Source: Chromatiales bacterium (GTDB lineage Bacteria; Pseudomonadota; Gammaproteobacteria; SZUA-152). Taken from it: DNA of 35,128 nt. The stretch spans positions 1 through 35,128 of the forward strand of contig JALSHB010000004.1 in assembly GCA_026982475.1 (NCBI GenBank), read 5' to 3'. A model generated the notes under the pieces. That model worked only from the letters and a program-made list of their open reading frames with translations. It made no database searches and was not told the DNA's origin. Both the position numbers and the translations under genes were made by a program. Below, in pieces: positions 27,014-35,128 of the stretch. The number at the start of each line of letters is the position of its first letter. Position 1 is the first letter of the stretch.

Positions 27014-28290
27014 TGCGTAAACAACTGTTCCTGCAACTGCCGGCAGACGACCCAGGCGAGGCCGGTGACTGGTGCTGGGTGGTGCGTGACGACGAGCGCC
27101 CCGGCGGCAGCCTGTTTCGTGGCCCCCTCGCCGACAGCGTGAAGCAGGCCGCCGGCGCGCGGGTCGTGGTGCTGGCGCCGGGGGTGGACGTGGTGTTGGC
27201 CAGCGCCGAGCTGCCCGGCCTGAACCGCCAGCGCCTGGCGCGCGCGGTGCCCTTCGCCCTGGAGGAACAGCTGGCCAGTGACGTGGAAACGCTGCACTTT
27301 GCGGTGGGCCAGCGCGACGAGGATGGCCGTATTCACAATGCCGTGGTGGCGCGCGAAAAGATCACTGCCTGGCTGGAGCAGCTGCGCGCCGCCGGCCTGC
27401 AGGCCGACGTGATGCTCTCCGAGGTGCTGGCGGTGCCGCGCGAGGCCGCCAACGACGCCGGCCGCCACTGGTCGCTGCTGATCGACGGCGCGCGCTGCCT
27501 GCTGCGCACCGATGCCCAACAGGGACTGGCGCTGGACCTGGACAACCTGGCCATCGTCCTGCAGGCGGCCGTGGACGAGGCCGGCGACGCCCTGCCGGCC
27601 CGCCTCGACGTCAAGCTCTGCGGCGATGAGGGTTTCTCCACCAGCGAGCACTATCGGCGGCTGGGCGAGACCTGCGCGGCGGCGGGCATCGAGCTGGCGC
27701 TGCAACCCCAGGACGACGATGGCGCCCTGCTGCTGGCGCGCGGTTTCGACGAAAAGGCGGCCATCAACCTGCTGCAGGGCGACTACAGCCGCCGCGGGCA
27801 ACTGGAAAAACTGCTGCGTCCATGGCGTCCGGCGGCCCTGCTGCTGGGCCTGTGGCTGGTGATCCAGCTGGGTGCCATGGGGCTGGAATACCAGCGCCTG
27901 TCGGCACAGAACGAAGCCATGCGCGCACAGATCACCGCCCTCTATCGTGAGGCCTTCCCGCAGGCGCGCAAGGTGGTCAACCCGCGCGTGCAGATGGAGC
28001 GCGGGCTGGCCAAGCTGCGCGGCAGCGGTGGTGGCCAAACGGACCTGCTCGGCCTGCTCGCCAAGGCCGGCCCCGTCCTCAAGGACAACACCGGGCTGAA
28101 GCTGCGCAGCCTGCGCTACAAGGAAAACCGGCTGGACATCGACCTGGAAATCGGCACCCTGCAGGCCCTCGACAAGCTCAAGCAGCGCCTCGGCGACGAG
28201 GCCGGGCTGACGGTGGAGATCGTCTCCGCCTCCTCGCGCGATGGCAAGGTGGAAAGCCGCATCGCCCTGCGCCGTGGAGGTGAAGCATGA
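27013..28290 (+). CDS. gspL: Type II secretion inner-membrane platform protein GspL
   Basis: It encodes 425 aa with a GTG start overlapping the gspK stop. Residues 1-260 form an actin-like cytoplasmic domain (VVVLAPGVDVVLASAELPGL, ARAVPFALEEQLASDVETLHFAVG). One helix at about residues 272-292 (AALLLGLWLVIQLGAMGLEY) precedes a periplasmic ferredoxin-like domain. It links the GspE ATPase to the periplasmic machinery. The expected partner gspE is not in this window. Confidence 0.95.
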   Translation: MRKQLFLQLPADDPGEAGDWCWVVRDDERPGGSLFRGPLADSVKQAAGARVVVLAPGVDVVLASAELPGLNRQRLARAVPFALEEQLASDVETLHFAVGQRDEDGRIHNAVVAREKITAWLEQLRAAGLQADVMLSEVLAVPREAANDAGRHWSLLIDGARCLLRTDAQQGLALDLDNLAIVLQAAVDEAGDALPARLDVKLCGDEGFSTSEHYRRLGETCAAAGIELALQPQDDDGALLLARGFDEKAAINLLQGDYSRRGQLEKLLRPWRPAALLLGLWLVIQLGAMGLEYQRLSAQNEAMRAQITALYREAFPQARKVVNPRVQMERGLAKLRGSGGGQTDLLGLLAKAGPVLKDNTGLKLRSLRYKENRLDIDLEIGTLQALDKLKQRLGDEAGLTVEIVSASSRDGKVESRIALRRGGEA

Positions 28291-28781
28291 AGGCCTGGTT
28301 CGAGACCCTGGACCCGCGCGAGCGGCGCATGCTGATCATCGGCGCGGCGCTGCTCGGCGTGATGCTGTTCTATGTGCTGGTGTGGGAGCCGCTGGAACAT
28401 GGCGTCGAGACCCTGCGCAAGAGCAACGCCGAACAGCAGGCCCAGCTGCAATGGATGCAGCAGGCGGTGGCCGAGGTCAAACGGCTGCGCGGCAGCAGCG
28501 GGCGATCCGCACAACTGGCCAAGGGGCAATCGCTGCTGGCGGCCATCGACCGCGCCGCGCGCGCCAACCAGCTCGGCGACGCCCTCAAGCGCGTGCAGCC
28601 CGACGGCAGCGAGCGCGCCCGGGTATGGCTGGAAAACGCCAGCTTTGACAAGATCATGCGCTGGGTGGACAGCCTGCAACGCCAGCAGGGCGTGCGCGTG
28701 GTGAGCAGCGTGTTCGAGGCGCGGGAAGAAAAGGGCCGGGTCGACGCGCGCCTGGTGTTCGAGAGCGGTGGCGGGGCATGA
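28287..28781 (+). CDS. gspM: Type II secretion protein GspM
   Basis: It encodes 164 aa and starts in an ATGA overlap with gspL. One N-terminal helix (MLIIGAALLGVMLFYVLVW) precedes a periplasmic coiled-coil and ferredoxin-like domain (LRKSNAEQQAQLQWMQQAVAE). The NASFDKIMRWVDSLQ segment is typical. It binds GspL in the inner-membrane platform. Confidence 0.92.
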   Translation: MKAWFETLDPRERRMLIIGAALLGVMLFYVLVWEPLEHGVETLRKSNAEQQAQLQWMQQAVAEVKRLRGSSGRSAQLAKGQSLLAAIDRAARANQLGDALKRVQPDGSERARVWLENASFDKIMRWVDSLQRQQGVRVVSSVFEAREEKGRVDARLVFESGGGA

Positions 28782-29563
28782 GGCTGCGACTCAACTGGCG
28801 CTATCTGCTCATCGGCCTGCTGGCCTATGTCGCCTTTCTCATCGTGCAGTTCCCGGCCGATCGTGCCTATGCCTGGTGGAAGGCCGGCCCCGGCGCGCAA
28901 CAGAAGGTGGTGCTTACCGGACTTTCCGGCAGCGTCTGGCAGGGCAGTGCGCGACAGGCGTTGATCGGTGACCAGCGCCTGCAGGGCCTGGAATGGCACT
29001 TCAAACCCTGGACCGTGTTGCTCGGCAAGCTGGCGCTGGACTATGAGCTCCGTCTCCATGACGGTTTCATGCGCGGCTCCGTGGCGGCCGATCCGCAGGG
29101 GGCGGTAGACGTTACCGCGCTGGAGGCCAAGCTGCCCCTGGCGCAGCTGTCACTGCCGGCGATTGCCGCGCTGCGGCCCTCCGGGATGGTCAATCTCAAC
29201 CTGCGGGACGTGGACTGGAACGGTGAGGCCCTGCTCTCCGCGCAGGGGCGCGTGGTGTGGACGGATGCCGGCATCAGTCTGTTGCAGCCCTTGCAGTTCG
29301 GCGACCTCGCCCTGACCCTGGAGACCCGCGACGACGGCGTGGTGGGTGAACTCAGCGATGCCGGCGGCCCCCTGCAGGCCGAGGGCCTGCTCACCCTCAA
29401 GGCCGATGGCAGCTACCAGTTCACCGGCAGGTTCAAGGCCCGCGAGGGTGCACAGTCCCCCCTCGGTCGAGCCCTCAGCGCCCTGGGCCGCCCTGGCGCG
29501 GACGGCAAGATCCCGGTCAACCGCACCGGGCGGCTGGCGGATCTGGGCATCGCGTCCAGGTGA
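28778..29563 (+). CDS. gspN: Type II secretion protein GspN
   Basis: It encodes 261 aa, with a start overlapping the gspM stop (ATGA). One N-terminal helix (YLLIGLLAYVAFLIVQFP) and a beta-rich periplasmic domain follow, with the GspN pattern LTGLSGSVWQGSAR and LEWHFKPWTVLLGKLALDYEL. GspN is an accessory subunit absent from many systems; its role is unsettled. It is the last gene of the operon, and no clear terminator was found before the convergent toxin gene. Confidence 0.92.
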   Translation: MRLRLNWRYLLIGLLAYVAFLIVQFPADRAYAWWKAGPGAQQKVVLTGLSGSVWQGSARQALIGDQRLQGLEWHFKPWTVLLGKLALDYELRLHDGFMRGSVAADPQGAVDVTALEAKLPLAQLSLPAIAALRPSGMVNLNLRDVDWNGEALLSAQGRVVWTDAGISLLQPLQFGDLALTLETRDDGVVGELSDAGGPLQAEGLLTLKADGSYQFTGRFKAREGAQSPLGRALSALGRPGADGKIPVNRTGRLADLGIASR

Positions 29564-29614
29564 TGGGCCGCTCCAGGGGCTTTGATTCTCATGACCTTTC
29601 CGGCCATCGGCTCA

Positions 29615-29890
29615 CTACCGGTGTTCCCGAGTGTGCCAGATTCTGAGTACATACAGGGTATTGCCCGTTAGATCATAACGCATCTCGTAATGCCCGATCA
29701 GAAAACGGCGTACTTCACGGGTTGTAAATTCATCGAGGCGCTCCCCGATACGGGGCTGATGAATGATGCGGGTAGGGGCCTTCGTCAAGGATTGAACGGT
29801 TTGGGCCGCAGCTTGCGGATTCACTGATGCAAGAAATTCATGGCGGCGGCTCAAGTCGGAAATCGCCCTGTGAGTCCATTTGATTTCCAT
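29615..29890 (-). CDS. ParE/RelE-family toxin
   Basis: It encodes 91 aa. The fold pattern is that of ParE/RelE: a first strand and helix (MEIKWTHRAISDLSRRHEFLA), then IGERLDEFTTREVRRFLIGHYEMRYD, then a terminal strand (LYVLRIWHTREHR). The conserved Arg and the terminal H-R-x-H-like end are present. ParE members inhibit gyrase and RelE members cut mRNA; the sequence alone does not separate them, though the RRFLIGHYEMRYD core looks ParE-like. Its ATG shares a base with the antitoxin stop (TGATG), so the pair is coupled. Confidence 0.88.
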   Translation of the reverse strand: MEIKWTHRAISDLSRRHEFLASVNPQAAAQTVQSLTKAPTRIIHQPRIGERLDEFTTREVRRFLIGHYEMRYDLTGNTLYVLRIWHTREHR

Positions 29891-30150
29891 CAGCGGGGAG
29901 GTGGCAGGGGATTGTCGCTTTCAAGGCTTTCAGCCCAGGCTTGAACGGCCTGGTGGTCGATGACGTCGCCGCGGTCGATGTCGGCCAATGCCTCCAACGT
30001 CAGCCGATGGCGTTCTTCTTCCTGATCGACCCATGCGGCCAGTGCCTGTTTTACGACCCAGGCCTTGGAGCGTTCGAGGCGCCGCGCCAAGTCTTCAACC
30101 TTTTCAGCCAGGGCCAGGGGCACGTGTGCCGTGACAACCTTGGTCTCCAT
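29890..30150 (-). CDS. Ribbon-helix-helix antitoxin
   Basis: It encodes 86 aa from the ATG at 30150, with GGAGA upstream; an earlier in-frame ATG at 30186 would lie in the operator. The N-terminus METKVVTAHVPLALAEKVEDLARRLERS is a ribbon-helix-helix DNA-binding domain (CopG/ParD type). The C-terminal half is acidic and probably unfolded until it binds the toxin (DRGDVIDHQAVQAWAE). It neutralises the downstream toxin and represses its own promoter. Confidence 0.88.
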   Translation of the reverse strand: METKVVTAHVPLALAEKVEDLARRLERSKAWVVKQALAAWVDQEEERHRLTLEALADIDRGDVIDHQAVQAWAESLESDNPLPPPR

Positions 30151-30174
30151 GATGATTCGTCTCCAGTCAGTAAT

Positions 30175-30214
30175 AATCATATTCAATCATAGTCAATCAC
30201 TCATGGCTGGGCAA
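30175..30214 (-). promoter_or_regulatory. Toxin-antitoxin promoter and operator with 10-base phased repeats
   Basis: Reading on the minus strand, TTGCCC (30214-30209) and TATGAT (30191-30186) are 17 bases apart, a good promoter. Three AATCA copies on the plus strand, at 30175, 30185 and 30195, are spaced exactly ten bases apart across the -10 region. This fits cooperative binding of ribbon-helix-helix dimers on one DNA face. Confidence 0.65.
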
Positions 30215-30302
30215 TGTGGGGCGGCAGGTTCGCGGCCCATTCGCGTAAATGCTAATATTCGCGCCAGATTTTTCCCTTTTGTTACCGTTTACTGGAGTTT
30301 TC

Positions 30303-31559
<1,257 letters not shown>

Positions 31560-31694
31560 ATTTCATGTGGTTTTTCTCTTCGTGCAGTGCGGTGCCGGGC
31601 GAACCTTGGCGGCGCTGCGCGGTCTTATCCGATAAGCAAAAAAGCAGGTTCCGCCGTACGCGCGGGCCGCTTCATCGACTAAACTCAATAACGT

Positions 31695-32024
31695 ATGGCT
31701 AAGGAAGACGATACCCTTGACGGGGGGCATGACGACGGCTTGGCGGTGGAAGAGGCGCGCCCGCGCCTGAAGAAGCCGCCCATGTACAAGGTGCTGTTGC
31801 TGAACGACGATTTCACACCCATGGAGTTCGTCGTCCATGTGCTCGAGCGCTTCTTCCGCATGGATCGCGCCAAGGCCACCCGCGTGATGCTCAATGTGCA
31901 CACGCAGGGCAAGGGGCTGTGTGGCGTGTTCGTGCGCGAGATCGCCGAGACCAAGGTGGCGCAGGTCAACGACTATGCGCGCAGCAACAACCACCCGCTG
32001 TTGTGTTCGATGGAAGTGGCCTGA
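31695..32024 (+). CDS. clpS: ClpA adaptor ClpS
   Basis: It encodes 109 aa. The N-terminal tail is acidic and flexible ([11 protein letters not shown]). The core [20 protein letters not shown] binds N-degron residues, and [20 protein letters not shown] and [13 protein letters not shown] complete the ClpS fold. It hands N-end-rule substrates to ClpAP in the cytoplasm. No clear ribosome site precedes the ATG. clpA is 53 bases downstream. Confidence 0.97.
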   Translation: MAKEDDTLDGGHDDGLAVEEARPRLKKPPMYKVLLLNDDFTPMEFVVHVLERFFRMDRAKATRVMLNVHTQGKGLCGVFVREIAETKVAQVNDYARSNNHPLLCSMEVA

Positions 32025-32077
32025 GATATGCAAGCGGATTGCCTGTGTGATAGAGCAAGACCACGAAGAGGTGAACC

Positions 32078-34351
<2,274 letters not shown>

Positions 34352-34406
34352 CGCCCTTGCCCGGCACGTCGGCAAGGGGCCGTGCCAGTTCCGGCGCCTG
34401 AAACAC

Positions 34407-34432
34407 AAACGCCCGGCATGTCCGGGCGTTTT
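34407..34432. terminator. Bidirectional terminator between clpA and infA
   Basis: AAACGCCCGG, CATGT loop, CCGGGCGTTT: a perfect ten-pair stem with T on one side and A on the other, serving clpA (plus) and infA (minus). Confidence 0.85.
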
Positions 34433-34451
34433 GCTGTGTGGCGCTTTGTCG

Positions 34452-34670
34452 CTAGCGGGCGCGGAAGGTGATGCGTCCCTTGGACAGGTCGTAGGGGGTC
34501 AGCTGCACGGTGACCTTGTCGCCGGTGAGTATGCGGATGTAGTGCTTGCGCATCTTGCCGGAGATGTGCGCGGTCACGATGTGGCCATTTTCCAGTTCCA
34601 CCCGGAACATGGTGTTCGGCAGGGTCTCGATCACCGTGCCTTCCATTTCGATGCTTTCTTCTTTCGCCAT
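34452..34670 (-). CDS. infA: Translation initiation factor IF-1
   Basis: It encodes 72 aa, the standard length. The ATG at 34670 gives [14 protein letters not shown] longer frame to 34826 is rejected because IF-1 begins here. It has an S1-like OB fold: [20 protein letters not shown], then [19 protein letters not shown] and [13 protein letters not shown]. It binds the 30S A site during initiation. It is convergent with clpA, as in many proteobacteria. Confidence 0.98.
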   Translation of the reverse strand: MAKEESIEMEGTVIETLPNTMFRVELENGHIVTAHISGKMRKHYIRILTGDKVTVQLTPYDLSKGRITFRAR

Positions 34671-35068
34671 TGCTTGATTTGAACCAGTCTGCTGTCGTGG
34701 GCGGGGAGGGTCTGGCCTGCTGGCGCGCCCCGCCGGGATAAAATTCAGGGCGGCATGATGCCTGAAAATGCGCCAATAAGGAACCTTTGATTGGCCCTGG
34801 GGGGAAAAGATCGTGAATCGTAACACCCAGATCCGGGGCGCAACTCATGCACAGTGGCGAGGATTCCTCATGCGGTAGTCGGGGGGCTGGAGGCGAGGTT
34901 TCCGCTGCCGACGTAAGTCAGGCTTCGCTTGGGAACCTTTTGCCGGGAGATGGCGTTATGGGGGGGCGGGATGATGGTTGTACCGATGGCTGGAAGGCCG
35001 TTGCAATGCCGCCAAAGACATGACCTGGCAATCATTCGACTCGCTACAGCGTTCACGGAGAAGTATCT
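34671..35068. other. Gene-poor stretch upstream of infA
   Basis: About 400 bases. No credible gene, tRNA or promoter pair was found. Open frames on the minus strand at 34868-35077 lack a ribosome site and any family likeness. It should hold the infA promoter on the minus strand. Confidence 0.4.
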
Positions 35069-35128
35069 ATTCACCACAGAGGCACAGAGAACACAGAGAA
35101 TGCGCCTTTGCGGCCTCTGCGTTTCATT
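35069..35128. repeat. CACAGAG repeat, truncated by window edge
   Basis: It begins ATTCACCACAGAG (35069-35081), identical to the left end at 4392, and continues with further CACAGAG units and GCGGCCTCTGCG. It is another copy of the repeat family at 4392-4515, cut off at the right edge. Confidence 0.7.

Noticed and set aside
34868-35077. Possible 69-aa gene on the minus strand at the right end
   Set aside because: It runs into the CACAGAG repeat and has no ribosome site or family features.

Overview
The window looks like chromosome of a GC-rich gammaproteobacterium. A Chromatiales/Thiohalomonadales-type chemolithotroph or denitrifier is my inference. The reasons are petABC followed directly by sspA-sspB, clpS-clpA facing infA, a groESL operon with a CIRCE operator (so an HrcA regulator should exist elsewhere), a rhombosortase, and a type II secretion operon. 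No phage, integrase, CRISPR array, rRNA or tRNA gene was seen.

Layout. Positions 1-3634 (minus) hold a 5' part of a very large transglutaminase-like/RHS surface protein that runs off the left edge. Divergent from it are a small secreted cysteine protein (3926-4306), a 698-aa secreted protein with an alpha/alpha-toroid N-terminus and ten calcium-binding aspartate motifs (4572-6668), and a translationally coupled membrane-anchored protein with four DTGEFI repeats (6665-7270). This first 7 kb is the least understood part. Positions 7390-9607 are groES-groEL with promoter, CIRCE and terminator, and 9780-10217 is a UspA protein. After an 850-base non-coding leader comes an alternative complex III operon (actA, actB split in two, actC, actD, actE, actF; 11068-18374), closed by a terminator. 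It is followed at once by a complete cytochrome bc1 operon (petABC, 18630-21204). Then come sspA, sspB, a macrodomain gene and a convergent rhombosortase gene, whose start codon lies at the edge of a 282-bp MITE-like element (23606-23887). Positions 24008-29563 carry gspGHIJKLMN, a tightly overlapping pseudopilin and inner-membrane platform operon without gspC, D, E or F. A ParE/ribbon-helix-helix toxin-antitoxin pair (29615-30150, minus), icd, clpS, clpA and infA (minus) complete the window. A CACAGAG-rich intergenic repeat occurs near 4.4 kb and again at the right edge.

How the genes work together. The act and pet operons encode two unrelated quinol-oxidising complexes side by side, both sending electrons to the periplasm. 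The gsp operon and the rhombosortase probably act in one secretion pathway, because rhombosortase substrates in other bacteria are type II-secreted proteins. The RHS, small secreted, toroid/aspartate-repeat and DTGEFI genes form a candidate envelope or surface module of unknown function. groESL, usp, ssp, clpSA and infA are housekeeping and stress genes.
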